32,952 nucleotides of DNA from Planctomycetota bacterium (lineage in GTDB: Bacteria; Planctomycetota; Phycisphaerae; WQYP01). Numbering within the stretch: the first letter of the stretch is position 1; each line of letters begins with the position of its first letter. The notes below the pieces were generated by a model. That model searched no databases, was not told where the DNA came from, and was given only the letters and a program-made list of their open reading frames with translations. The stretch lies in NCBI GenBank assembly GCA_021790475.1, contig JAJYDU010000011.1:1-32952 (forward strand). Reading direction: 5' to 3'. The position numbers and the translations under genes were made by a program. Below, in pieces: positions 1 through 7,870 of this stretch.

Positions 1-48
1 CTCCTCAGAAAGTCGCACGATATATTTCTTTCGCATCCGAGCCTCCAT
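1..48 (-). CDS. IS630-like transposase, N-terminal fragment (runs off window edge)
   Basis: Reading the minus strand from ATG at 48 gives sixteen codons, MEARMRKKYIVRLSEE, open to the edge of the window; it is too short for the ORF track. The segment RKKYIVRLSEE resembles the usual first residues of IS630-family (helix-turn-helix plus DDE) transposases, which commonly begin with a short basic stretch and then KYIVxLxxEE. Only this start is visible, so the catalytic domain, the terminal inverted repeat and whether the copy is intact cannot be judged. A second in-frame ATG at 36 is an equally possible start. The call rests on one short motif. Confidence 0.45.
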   Translation of the reverse strand, partial: MEARMRKKYIVRLSEE

Positions 49-128
49 GCTCTAAAACCTACAAACTTACCCGCTACCATGCGGGCTACGGCCCTATCCT
101 AACATTTTGCTGTGACAAAGCACTAGCC

Positions 129-145
129 TTGAATTGCGGATTCAA
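129..145. promoter_or_regulatory. Inverted repeat upstream of the recA promoter, candidate operator
   Basis: TTGAAT-TGCGG-ATTCAA is a perfect 6-bp inverted repeat with a 5-base spacer, lying 12 bases upstream of the recA -35 element. A nested AATTG/CAATT pair shares the centre. RecA genes are often under SOS control, so a LexA-type or other regulator site is plausible. I do not know the LexA box of this lineage, so the assignment is inference. Confidence 0.25.
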
Positions 146-157
146 TTTCGTCGTCCG

Positions 158-185
158 TTGACGTTAGCCGCCAGTTCGGTATGAT
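158..185 (+). promoter_or_regulatory. Sigma70-type promoter of recA
   Basis: TTGACG at 158-163 and TATGAT at 180-185 are separated by 16 bases; each hexamer matches the sigma70 consensus at five of six positions. Transcription would start near 192, leaving about 57 bases of leader before the ATG at 249. This also leaves room for the alternative GTG start at 213. Confidence 0.55.
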
Positions 186-248
186 GTTTCAAGTCGGCAC
201 GCACGGCGGCGTGTGGGTCGTTCCAGAATCATTTTTTGCGAGCTTATC

Positions 249-1361
249 ATGTCCAAAGAAAGCGGGATTCCATCCGCACGCGAACAGGCTCTCGAACGCG
301 CCCTGTCCCAAATTGAAAAATCATACGGCAAAGGCGCTATCATGACCCTGGATGGCGCCAATACGCTGGCTATCGAGGGCATTCCCACCGGTTCGCTGGG
401 GTTGGACATTGCCCTGGGCGGCAAGGGAATGCCGCGCGGCAGAATCGTTGAGGTATTCGGACCGGAATCTTCCGGAAAAACCACACTGTGTCTGCACGTG
501 ATCGCCCAGGCTCAAAAAAAAGGCGGCGTGGCGGCTTTTGTGGACGCCGAGCACGCCTTGGATCCAACCTGGGCCAGGCGCCTTGGCGTGAGTCTTCAGA
601 ATTTACTGGTCAGCCAGCCCGACACCGGCGAACAGGCGCTGGAAATCGTCGAAATGCTCGTGCGCAGCAACGCCGTCGATGTCATCGTCGTGGATTCAGT
701 CGCGGCTCTGATTCCCAAGGCGGAAATTGAGGGTGAAATGGGCGACGCTTCCATGGGTATGCAGGCGCGCCTGATGAGCCAGGCCATGCGTAAACTCACC
801 GGCGCCGTTTCCAAGAGCAAATGCCTGGTCATGTTCATCAATCAGATACGTGAAAAAATCGGCGTGATGTTCGGCAACCCCGAAACCACCACCGGCGGCC
901 GGGCGCTTAAGTTTTACAGCTCCGTCCGCGTGGATATCCGTCGCATCAACACCATCAAGGAAGGCGAAGCCGCCATTGGCAACCGGGTACGCGCCAAGGT
1001 GGTCAAAAACAAGATCGCCCCACCGTTCCGCGAGGCGGAATTCGACATCCTTTTTGACAGCGGCATCAGTTACGAGGGCGACCTGCTGGACATCGCCGTG
1101 ACTGATAACATGATCGAAAAAAGCGGGGCGTGGTTCAGCTATGGTCCGCTGCGGTTGGGACAGGGAAGAGAGCAGGCCCGTCAGTTCCTGAAGGACAATG
1201 CCGAGGTGGCGCGTGAAATTCGCGAAAAAATTCTCGCCCGCCGAATGCCGCCGGTCGAAGGGGCTGAAAAACCGGGCGTGGAAAAACCGCCCGCCCGGGC
1301 GGACTCCAAGGAAGTCAAACCATCCGCAGTCGAAAAAGTACTCGTCAAGGCTGGTCGGTAA
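249..1361 (+). CDS. recA: Recombinase RecA
   Basis: RecA is the ATP-dependent strand-exchange protein of homologous recombination and the co-protease that triggers the SOS response. The 370-residue product has the Walker A motif GPESSGKTT (about residues 71-79), a Walker B strand ending [10 protein letters not shown], the L1 region around EGEMGD, and the L2/DNA-binding segment [20 protein letters not shown]. The C-terminal tail is rich in Lys, Glu and Pro, as is common. I chose ATG 249, where MSKESG begins normal RecA homology. The ORF track extends to a GTG at 213, but those twelve extra residues look unlike RecA. No clear ribosome binding site precedes 249. The gene is monocistronic and convergent with the sugar operon, only 14 bases from the rhaM stop, with no visible hairpin terminator between them. 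Confidence 0.97.
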   Translation: MSKESGIPSAREQALERALSQIEKSYGKGAIMTLDGANTLAIEGIPTGSLGLDIALGGKGMPRGRIVEVFGPESSGKTTLCLHVIAQAQKKGGVAAFVDAEHALDPTWARRLGVSLQNLLVSQPDTGEQALEIVEMLVRSNAVDVIVVDSVAALIPKAEIEGEMGDASMGMQARLMSQAMRKLTGAVSKSKCLVMFINQIREKIGVMFGNPETTTGGRALKFYSSVRVDIRRINTIKEGEAAIGNRVRAKVVKNKIAPPFREAEFDILFDSGISYEGDLLDIAVTDNMIEKSGAWFSYGPLRLGQGREQARQFLKDNAEVAREIREKILARRMPPVEGAEKPGVEKPPARADSKEVKPSAVEKVLVKAGR

Positions 1362-1375
1362 TAGAATAGATCGGC

Positions 1376-1690
1376 TCAATCCAGATGAAACACCTCGTCC
1401 AGCGCGACCGAGAGAGGGCTGTTATCCGGATTGTGCGGCATGATGTCGCCCATGTGTTTCCACCATTTCCGGCATATCGGCGTCGCGGCGATGGCGTTCC
1501 AGCGAGTTTCATCCTCGATTTCCACGTAGCCGAAAAGTTGCCGGGTTTGAGGATGTAGAAAAATCGAATAATTGTGCACGCCGTGGGCCTTGAGAACACC
1601 AAGCATTTCCCGCCACACCGGATTGTGCCGGCGTTCGTATTCTTTTTCCTGGCCGCTGTGAACGGACATTACAAACGCTTTGCGGATCAT
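1376..1690 (-). CDS. rhaM: L-rhamnose mutarotase
   Basis: This 104-residue protein matches the RhaM/YiiL family in full length. The family interconverts alpha and beta anomers of L-rhamnose in the cytoplasm. Diagnostic stretches are [10 protein letters not shown] near residue 20, the [11 protein letters not shown] strand, and [17 protein letters not shown] near the C terminus, which carries the conserved WW and NPDNSP signatures. It is the last gene of the minus-strand sugar operon. Its ATG overlaps the stop of the upstream sulfatase/sulfotransferase gene as ATGA, which suggests translational coupling. Its presence implies that the operon handles L-rhamnose or a related 6-deoxy sugar, although no rhamnose isomerase or kinase lies in the window. 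Confidence 0.93.
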   Translation of the reverse strand: MIRKAFVMSVHSGQEKEYERRHNPVWREMLGVLKAHGVHNYSIFLHPQTRQLFGYVEIEDETRWNAIAATPICRKWWKHMGDIMPHNPDNSPLSVALDEVFHLD

Positions 1691-3852
1691 GGCTTTTTCT
1701 CCTCGGCCGCAAGATAGCCGTATTGCTTCATCGCTTCCGTCAAAAAGTCAAACATGTGGGTCTGCGTATCGGTCTTCCAGCGTCCGACCGTATCCGCTTT
1801 TACCGGCAATTTCACCAGAGAAAAGCCGAGAAAATCGGAGAGTCGCTTAAGCGTTGCGTCCTGGTCCAACACCATGTCTTCAAACCGCACGGTGATAAAC
1901 CGCTGCGGGCGGGGCGTGGCGGCGATCAGGTCCGCCTGGTATTTCCAGCTTAGCGCCCGTAGCCGCCGCATGTCGCCGGTCGCTTCGCAGGGCACGCCGA
2001 AATCGGCCAGGTTATCCGTCATGTGCTCTCCGATGACGCAATCGCGCGGGTCGCGGATCCAGTGGATGTAATGCGCCTGCGGAAACATGCGGACAATCCA
2101 GGGAACAATCAACGTGGTTTCGGGTAACTTCCATCCTTTTCGCAGGGCGGGACTGGCCAGAACATCGGCCAGATATTCCTCAACCAGCCGGCGAAATTCC
2201 GGATCAATCGGCATGTTATGCAGAGCGGAAAAATCCCAACGCGCCTCGCCCAGATAACGCACGTGGCGACCCATCACCCGGCACGCTTCATAAAGTTTTT
2301 CCGGCGGCGTCAGATCGCCGGAAACATTCTGCGTTGTGCCCATGTAGGTTCCGCTCTGGGCCAGGATGCGCGACATCAGGCGTGTGCCGGAATGCCCGCG
2401 GCCAATGATGGTAATCAGGGTGGTTTCGTCCGGCTTATGCTCGCCGCGATCGCCGTAGGGATGCCGCGCCTGAAGTTTCGCCGCCTGTTTGGGATCGCCG
2501 ATGTGCAGCGTATCATAGGCCTGCTGGCTGGTTTTGAATGGTCCCACGCCCTTCTTGCCATGCCAGTCGCCCTGGGTATGGATAGGATTCTTGATTCCGG
2601 TTTGCTTCTGGCGTTTTTCGATCCAGTCATTCATCCGTTGGCGCAGGCTCGCTACAATGTCCGGCTTTTGTTCGGCCAGATTATGATCCTCGTGCGGATC
2701 CTCCCGCAGATCGTAAAGCTCCACCTCTGGCTTGAAATGGAAATCCGGCTCGAGCGCCTCAATGAATTTCCAGCGCGGCGTTCGCCAGCCGTGCTTGCGC
2801 ATCCAGGTGCATTCGGTGAGGTAGAACTCGCGGTCAAAATCTTTGGCTCGGCCGCGGATCAATTGCAGCAGCGATCGCCCGTCAAATTTGTCGCCGGTTT
2901 TTAGTCCCGCCAGTTCCACCAGCGTCGGTACGAGATCCTTATGCTGATTGTAACCGGTGATGACGCGACCCGTCGGAACTTTTTTCGGATAGCGGATGAC
3001 CAGCGGCACGTGCAGTGTGACATCGTACAGGCCGTGGTGATCGAACCAGCATTCATGATCGTAAAGCGTTTCCCCATGGTCGCCGTTGAGCACCACGATG
3101 GTGTTGTCCAAAATTCCCCGCTGCGCCAATTGCGTGAATATCCTTTCTATGCAGGCGTCCATGTAGGCCAGCGCGCCGTCATACTGGGCAATCACATAAT
3201 CCTTGTCGGCGATCCCCGGCGGCATCCAGCTTCGGAAAAAGTCCGCAAAGGGTTTGAATGCCAGCACCGGCTTCATCGAACGGTTGGCCGGATCCGCTTC
3301 GTTGCCATGATAGAACATGCGGTCGTAGGGCGGCGGCGGCAGATAGGGCGCGTGCGGGTCCATGTGCCGCAGCAGCATGAAGAACGGTTTTTGTTCGCCG
3401 GAGAGGCGCTCTATTTCCGGAATGGTCACGGCATTGAGATTCTCGGCTTTCTTGCTGGGTCCTTCATTCCACGCTCCCCACCCCGGGAATTCAATGTATT
3501 TGTCAAATCCCCGCGAGGCCGGATTCCACCCAAAGCCTATGCAGGTGGTGTTGTAGCCGTTCGCTTTGCATATTTCCGGCAATGTATGAATTTCCTTCGG
3601 CAGCGTGCCGACGTGCCGCAGCGCCACCACCCGGGTGCCAAAACAATCCCGCCCCGTGAGCATGGATGAATACGCCGGCGTGGTCGGAATATGCTGGGAG
3701 TAGGTATGCGTGAAGCGCGTGCCCTGGCGGGCGAAGGCGTCCAGATGCGGCGTGGTCAGCCGGTGGTAGCCATAACAGCTCATGTGATCGGCCAGGAGCG
3801 AATCAACGGCGATCAGGAGGATATTGGGAGCCTTCCCGGTGGATTTAGCCAT
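1687..3852 (-). CDS. Sulfatase-like hydrolase fused to a sulfotransferase
   Basis: The 721-residue product has two domains. Residues about 8-420 form an alkaline-phosphatase/sulfatase-superfamily domain: ILLIAVDSL near the start (first metal ligand), RHMDPHAPY near 162-170, and NGDHGE at 256-261. The position normally held by the formylglycine Cys/Ser of CxPSR reads TTPAY (57-61), so the usual sulfatase nucleophile and following Arg are absent. Thr at this place is found in phosphodiesterase-like members. Residues about 478-720 form a sulfotransferase: PAPS 5'-phosphosulfate loop GRGHSGTRL (484-492), 3'-phosphate loop IRDPRD (599-604), and FEDMV near 657. No signal peptide is visible. The start ATG has an AAGG about 11 bases upstream. 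Neighbours are sugar oxidoreductases and rhaM, pointing to a sulfated or phosphorylated sugar substrate. The true reaction of the first domain is unknown. Confidence 0.88.
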   Translation of the reverse strand: MAKSTGKAPNILLIAVDSLLADHMSCYGYHRLTTPHLDAFARQGTRFTHTYSQHIPTTPAYSSMLTGRDCFGTRVVALRHVGTLPKEIHTLPEICKANGYNTTCIGFGWNPASRGFDKYIEFPGWGAWNEGPSKKAENLNAVTIPEIERLSGEQKPFFMLLRHMDPHAPYLPPPPYDRMFYHGNEADPANRSMKPVLAFKPFADFFRSWMPPGIADKDYVIAQYDGALAYMDACIERIFTQLAQRGILDNTIVVLNGDHGETLYDHECWFDHHGLYDVTLHVPLVIRYPKKVPTGRVITGYNQHKDLVPTLVELAGLKTGDKFDGRSLLQLIRGRAKDFDREFYLTECTWMRKHGWRTPRWKFIEALEPDFHFKPEVELYDLREDPHEDHNLAEQKPDIVASLRQRMNDWIEKRQKQTGIKNPIHTQGDWHGKKGVGPFKTSQQAYDTLHIGDPKQAAKLQARHPYGDRGEHKPDETTLITIIGRGHSGTRLMSRILAQSGTYMGTTQNVSGDLTPPEKLYEACRVMGRHVRYLGEARWDFSALHNMPIDPEFRRLVEEYLADVLASPALRKGWKLPETTLIVPWIVRMFPQAHYIHWIRDPRDCVIGEHMTDNLADFGVPCEATGDMRRLRALSWKYQADLIAATPRPQRFITVRFEDMVLDQDATLKRLSDFLGFSLVKLPVKADTVGRWKTDTQTHMFDFLTEAMKQYGYLAAEEKKP

Positions 3853-3899
3853 GATGGTAGATACCTTTCATAAAAACATAACAAGGCGCGCTCCTATTG

Positions 3900-4952
3900 T
3901 CAGGAGCGGATTTCATCAAGTTTCACCATTCGTCCAAGTTCACAAGAGTGATGACAAGCCAGTGTCATGCGGAGAATTTCCCGGCCCTCTTCGGCGGTGG
4001 CGATCGGCCCGCGGCGGCCCTGCAGGAAAGCCGCCAGTTCCGGCGCCACGGCGGCGATGCGCCGGCCGTGCTCCGACGGCGAGGGAATGTCGCTGATGGT
4101 CCAGACGCCACTTTCCGGAAGGAACCATTTGAGGCCCGTGGCGTTCGCGGAACGGGGAACGTTGCAGCTCGGCGCATCGCCGAAGTTCTGAATGATCGAA
4201 CCTTTGGAGCCAAATATTTCAGTTGAGTTTTCCGCGGCGCAGCAGACGAAAGAGCACGAAACTTCGGCGAAGGCGCCGTCCGCGTAACGAAAAACGGCGA
4301 TCCCGTGGTCGTCCGGAACCCGGGGATTGTGCAGCGTGGCGATCTGGGCGATCACGCTTTGCGGCCGACCCAGGAGCCAGTAGATAAAATCAATCGCATG
4401 GCAGGCGTCATCGGCCCACATGCCACGATTGAGTTCGGGGCGCACGTGCCAGGAATTCTCGAAACCGGGCCAGAGATGAGTGCTCAGTCCGTGGCGGCGG
4501 CGGACCATGTAAACGCGGCCGATTTTTCCCTCCCGCACCAACTGTTTCATCTGAATGTTCTGCGGGTCGACGCGCATCTGCCAGGCGAGTGTGAAGGGAA
4601 CGCGATGCCGATTTACAGCGGCCACGATGCGGTCGGCTTGCGCCAGCGTCAAGGCGAGCGGCTTTTGAAGAACAATCGCCTTGCCGGCCGCGGCGGACTT
4701 CTCAACCAGATCGGCGTGCCAGGAGGTTTCCGCGCCGATGACCACCGCGTCGATCGCCGGGTTTTCCACCAGGGCGTCAACCGAGCTTGCGCGTGCGAGC
4801 TGAAAATCAGCTGCGGATTTTTCGGCGCGCCGGGCGTCATGATCCCAGCCCAGAACAACCTTGACGCCCAGCGCCTCATCCTGGCGCCACTGCCGGCAAT
4901 ATGCTTCGACATGTCCGTGGGCAAAGCCCAGAATGCCAACGCGCGTGTTCAC
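3900..4952 (-). CDS. Gfo/Idh/MocA-family oxidoreductase (second of two)
   Basis: Predicted NAD(P)-dependent sugar or inositol dehydrogenase of 350 residues. The Rossmann start is VGILGFAHGHVEAY. The usual EKP active-site motif is here QKPLALT, a substitution of Glu by Gln while the catalytic Lys is kept. WADDACHAIDFIYWLLG fits the substrate-domain His/Asp region. I chose GTG 4952: GGAGG lies 10 bases upstream and the protein then begins right at the Rossmann strand. The ORF track's longer start at 5018 would overlap the upstream gene and add a non-homologous 22-residue leader. It lies 38 bases after the isomerase gene and 47 bases before the sulfatase gene in the same operon. Substrate cannot be read from the sequence. 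Confidence 0.88.
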   Translation of the reverse strand: MNTRVGILGFAHGHVEAYCRQWRQDEALGVKVVLGWDHDARRAEKSAADFQLARASSVDALVENPAIDAVVIGAETSWHADLVEKSAAAGKAIVLQKPLALTLAQADRIVAAVNRHRVPFTLAWQMRVDPQNIQMKQLVREGKIGRVYMVRRRHGLSTHLWPGFENSWHVRPELNRGMWADDACHAIDFIYWLLGRPQSVIAQIATLHNPRVPDDHGIAVFRYADGAFAEVSCSFVCCAAENSTEIFGSKGSIIQNFGDAPSCNVPRSANATGLKWFLPESGVWTISDIPSPSEHGRRIAAVAPELAAFLQGRRGPIATAEEGREILRMTLACHHSCELGRMVKLDEIRS

Positions 4953-4990
4953 GGGATCCCAGCCTCCAGGGGAGCAAGCCAAGAGAAGCC

Positions 4991-5788
4991 TTAGCGCTCT
5001 CCGCACGCCTGAAGGCACGCCTGCATGTGTCCGCGCGCTTCCGCCGCGATCGCCACGCAGCGGGTGACGTCGTAACTCTTGGCGCCGATTATCTCCAGGT
5101 TGACCGGTCCCTTATATCCATGCTCGTGCAGCGTGCGAATATAGCCCAGCAGGTCAATGTCGCCCCGGCCATTGGCCTGCATCTCCGGCGTGCCGGGGTT
5201 TTGCTGCCGGCCTTTGCAGTCGCGAATGTGCACGTGCCGGACGCGCGAAAGTATCGGTCGCAGCGCCTCGACGGGGTTTTCTCCCGCCCGGTGCACGTGG
5301 CTCGGATCCATGTCCAGCCCGAAGTGCTCCGAGGAAATGGCCTGCAGCGCCCGCAGCGAGGTCTCGGTATTCCATATCGCCGCGCCCACGTGCGCTTTGA
5401 CGCACAAAGTCACGCCGTAATGACCGGCGCGGTCCGCCAGCCGGCCCAGCGACTCAATTGCCTGCCGCAGGCTTGCCTCATCTCCCGCTTTGCCGCCCGG
5501 CCCGCAGTTAATGATCGGAATGCCTATTTCCACCGCCGCCTGAAACGCCTGTTCCATCTTCTGCGGGTCCTGCGAGGGCTGTTCCATCGCCGCCGTCGCC
5601 AGCCGGTGGCGAGCCGCGAGTTCTTTGATCGGCTGGGCCAATTCCTTCCAGCGTTCCAGCACGAGATGCTCGCTCATTCCATCGATGGCGGAAAGCTCGA
5701 TACAGTCGTATCCGCACGCCGCCGTCCAACGAAACGCCGTTTCCAAGTCATGGCCGCCGAACAATACCGAATTCAAACCTAGTTTCAT
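4991..5788 (-). CDS. Sugar phosphate isomerase/epimerase, xylose-isomerase-like TIM barrel
   Basis: This 265-residue protein belongs to the AP-endonuclease-2/xylose isomerase-like TIM-barrel superfamily (PF01261). These enzymes are metal-dependent cytoplasmic isomerases or epimerases of sugars and inositols. Supporting stretches are the opening MKLGLNSVLFGG, LDMDPSHVHRAG (metal-ligand strand with Asp and His), VRHVHIRDCKG and VNLEIIGA near the end (Glu ligand). The ATG at 5788 has AAGGAT about 10 bases upstream, and only 16 bases separate it from the preceding oxidoreductase gene. Such isomerases are commonly co-encoded with Gfo/Idh/MocA proteins for oxidation-isomerisation of unusual sugars, which fits this operon. 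The exact substrate is unknown. Confidence 0.88.
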   Translation of the reverse strand: MKLGLNSVLFGGHDLETAFRWTAACGYDCIELSAIDGMSEHLVLERWKELAQPIKELAARHRLATAAMEQPSQDPQKMEQAFQAAVEIGIPIINCGPGGKAGDEASLRQAIESLGRLADRAGHYGVTLCVKAHVGAAIWNTETSLRALQAISSEHFGLDMDPSHVHRAGENPVEALRPILSRVRHVHIRDCKGRQQNPGTPEMQANGRGDIDLLGYIRTLHEHGYKGPVNLEIIGAKSYDVTRCVAIAAEARGHMQACLQACGER

Positions 5789-5804
5789 GTTTTAGGTATC
5801 CTTA

Positions 5805-6800
5805 TCAAACCGCCGGCACTTCCACCACGGTTCCTTTTTCCCATGATTCAATCGCCGCTTCGATTACCAGTTGCGCCCGCAGCGCATCGGCCGCCTTGCC
5901 GTCAATTTTGTCCGGCGGGGTCTGGTTGACCAGGTCGTCCACCCAGGCATTGATGCGCGACTGGAATGTATCGTCAAAACCCATCATTCCGCCGAGATAA
6001 TGATATGTTTCATACTCGCGCGACAAGCGGCTGTGGAATTCCAGAACTTCGCAGGCTTCCCGGATAATTACCCGCCCCTTCGAGCCGACGACATCGCATT
6101 GCTCCAGACCGTAGCCCGCTCCGGCGTCATAACTGCCGGTAAGATGACCGACCGCGCCGTCGGCGAAAAGAACGTTCATCTGCACGTTGGACCAGACCTT
6201 TCGGGCCGCTCCCTTTTTGAAAAACGCCTGCACCTTGCGGATGTCGCCGCCGAAATAGCACATCACGTCGATCGAATGGGGATGCAGCGCCCGCATGTGA
6301 AAGTGCGGGCTGGACTCGTTCATATTGTTGATCCACATTGTCATGTTCAGGATATTCACTTCGCCGAGGCGACCTTCGGCCAGCCACTTTCTGGCCTGGC
6401 GGGCTGCGGGGGTAAAGCGATGATTGAGATTGACGGCGTAGGGAATGTTCTTTTGCCGGGCCAGGGCGACCATTTCGCGGGCCTTGGAAATTTCATTGGA
6501 AATCGGCTTTTCTCCCAGCGTGGCGATCCCCGCCCGCAGCAGGTCCATCGTTGGCTGGTAATGGTCGCCGCCGTTTTCCTTGCCCCCGGTGGTCATGCTG
6601 GCGGCGTGAATTTTCAAGCCGGAATCCAGCATTTCCTGAATCGAACCGAAGGCCCGACAATTAAGTTTTTGGGCGGACTTTTCCGCTTTTTCGCGGATCA
6701 TATCGCATACGGCGACCAACTGGACCGCCTTGTTGTTCTGGTAGCACCGGGCATGGTTGTTGCCGATGCCGCCCATGCCGACCACCGCTACGTTAATCAC
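5805..6800 (-). CDS. Gfo/Idh/MocA-family oxidoreductase (first of two)
   Basis: First gene of the five-gene sugar operon, 331 residues. It starts with the Rossmann motif VAVVGMGGIGNNHA (residues 4-17) and keeps the family motif GEKPISNE (EKP at 97-99) with the catalytic Lys. FHMRALHPHSIDVMCYFGG fits the conserved His region of the substrate domain. The start is GTG 6800, with GAGGAG placed 8 bases upstream. The ORF track runs to 7043, but that extension is basic, shows no homology and would overlap the divergent AraC regulator. The protein shares fold but little sequence with the second Gfo/Idh gene, so they probably act on different intermediates. Expression is likely controlled by the adjacent AraC-type regulator through the 142-base divergent intergenic region. 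Confidence 0.9.
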   Translation of the reverse strand: MINVAVVGMGGIGNNHARCYQNNKAVQLVAVCDMIREKAEKSAQKLNCRAFGSIQEMLDSGLKIHAASMTTGGKENGGDHYQPTMDLLRAGIATLGEKPISNEISKAREMVALARQKNIPYAVNLNHRFTPAARQARKWLAEGRLGEVNILNMTMWINNMNESSPHFHMRALHPHSIDVMCYFGGDIRKVQAFFKKGAARKVWSNVQMNVLFADGAVGHLTGSYDAGAGYGLEQCDVVGSKGRVIIREACEVLEFHSRLSREYETYHYLGGMMGFDDTFQSRINAWVDDLVNQTPPDKIDGKAADALRAQLVIEAAIESWEKGTVVEVPAV

Positions 6801-6863
6801 CTTATGAACTCCTCTATCAGGCCTGCGCCGTTTTTCCAAACTCATCGACACGAGCCAAAGCCC

Positions 6864-6919
6864 GTTGAATTCGATGGTTGAATAGCGGCGACGCCGGGAG
6901 TAAGTATCCGCTTGCCGGG
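6864..6919. promoter_or_regulatory. Divergent regulatory region with direct repeats, candidate AraC operators
   Basis: Between the sugar operon and the AraC regulator are two short direct repeats: GTTGAAT at 6864-6870 and 6877-6883 (13-base period), and GCCGGG at 6893-6898 and 6914-6919 (21-base period). AraC-family dimers usually bind direct repeats about two helical turns apart, which the 21-base pair matches. The hexamer is short and GC-rich, so chance is a real alternative. No convincing -35/-10 pair was found here. Confidence 0.25.
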
Positions 6920-6942
6920 CGGCGGCGACCAGCATAAAATCG

Positions 6943-7860
6943 ATGAAGTTTTGGACTTTTTTGCGCATGCCCACGAAAGACTGGCCCACCCTGCGATGGG
7001 GAATTGCCGCGCCGCCGGGCGGCGTGAGCGTACAACGCATCAACCATCATCCGGCCATTGGACCGCACGATCATGTATTTCATGAAATCGTGTTCATTGA
7101 GGCGGGAACGGCGGAGCATCACACGGTGGACGGCGTACGGATGCTCCGTCCCGGCGACATCATTATCCTTCGGCCGCTGGCGTGGCATTCCTACCAGAAG
7201 CCCCGCCATCTGACACTGATCAACTGCCTGATTGACCGCCGGCTGATGAACCGGTTGATGCTCCTGCTGAGCGATCAAGCCGGTGTGTTTGATCTCTTCA
7301 CGCGACCGTTGCAACGCCCGCGCCAGACGCCGCCGCTGGTGGTACACGCCTTGCCGGCGGAAAGTCAGATATGTATGGAGCGGCTCCAGACGATTATGAC
7401 GGAAGACCGCAATCAACTCGCGGCGTGGGAGGCGATGGCGGCGGGCGCGCTGCTGGAGTTTTTAACACTGGTGGTGCGCCTCCATGCGCGCATCCATCCC
7501 CGGGAAACCGTTCGCTTGCCGGACCGGGCGCAAAAGGCGGTGTTCGATACGGTGGTATGGCTGGAACAGAATCCACGGACGCGGGATTCTCTGGGCGCGC
7601 TGGCCGGAAAGGTGCATCTGAGCGCGGGGCATTTGTCACGGAACTTTTGCAAACGGATGGGGATGGGAATCACGGAGTATCGAAATCGAATCAGGATCGA
7701 AGAAGCTTGTCGGCTGCTTGCGCACACGGATTTAAAAGTGGCGGATGTGGCCAGTCGCGTGGGTTATAACGAAATCGCCTATTTTTCGCGATGTTTTCGA
7801 TCCATGGTGGGGCAAATGCCGCGGAAATATCGCGCCTCCGCGCGGCGGGGCGGAGTTTGA
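6943..7860 (+). CDS. AraC-family transcriptional regulator of the sugar operon
   Basis: 305-residue regulator with an N-terminal cupin/AraC-binding domain (about 35-115; PHDHVFHEIVFIEAG and LRPGDIIILRPLAWHSY are typical) and two C-terminal AraC helix-turn-helix motifs (about 205-300; second motif around VADVASRVGYNEIAYFSR, then MPRKYR). The N-terminal cupin probably senses a sugar. It is transcribed divergently from the Gfo/Idh-isomerase-sulfatase-rhaM operon, the usual arrangement for a local activator. ATG 6943 lacks a clear ribosome binding site; ATG 6967 in the same frame is an alternative that would shorten the protein by eight residues. It ends 10 bases before the Maf stop on the other strand. 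Confidence 0.9.
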   Translation: MKFWTFLRMPTKDWPTLRWGIAAPPGGVSVQRINHHPAIGPHDHVFHEIVFIEAGTAEHHTVDGVRMLRPGDIIILRPLAWHSYQKPRHLTLINCLIDRRLMNRLMLLLSDQAGVFDLFTRPLQRPRQTPPLVVHALPAESQICMERLQTIMTEDRNQLAAWEAMAAGALLEFLTLVVRLHARIHPRETVRLPDRAQKAVFDTVVWLEQNPRTRDSLGALAGKVHLSAGHLSRNFCKRMGMGITEYRNRIRIEEACRLLAHTDLKVADVASRVGYNEIAYFSRCFRSMVGQMPRKYRASARRGGV

Positions 7861-7870
7861 GCGGGAATGA

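Noticed and set aside
696-1379. 227-residue minus-strand ORF over recA
   Set aside because: It is a mirror of the recA reading frame with no homology and no start signal; recA motifs on the plus strand are decisive.
2218-3669. Plus-strand ORFs of 228 and 242 residues within the sulfatase/sulfotransferase gene
   Set aside because: Antisense shadows of a GC-rich gene; composition (Arg, His, Gln-rich) is typical of shadows and no domain is visible.
1687-3852. Calling the hydrolase domain a classical formylglycine sulfatase
   Set aside because: The CxPSR signature is replaced by TTPAY, so the standard nucleophile and Arg are absent.
4901-6881. Plus-strand ORFs of 293 and 336 residues opposite the isomerase and Gfo/Idh genes
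   Set aside because: Complementary shadows of well-supported genes.
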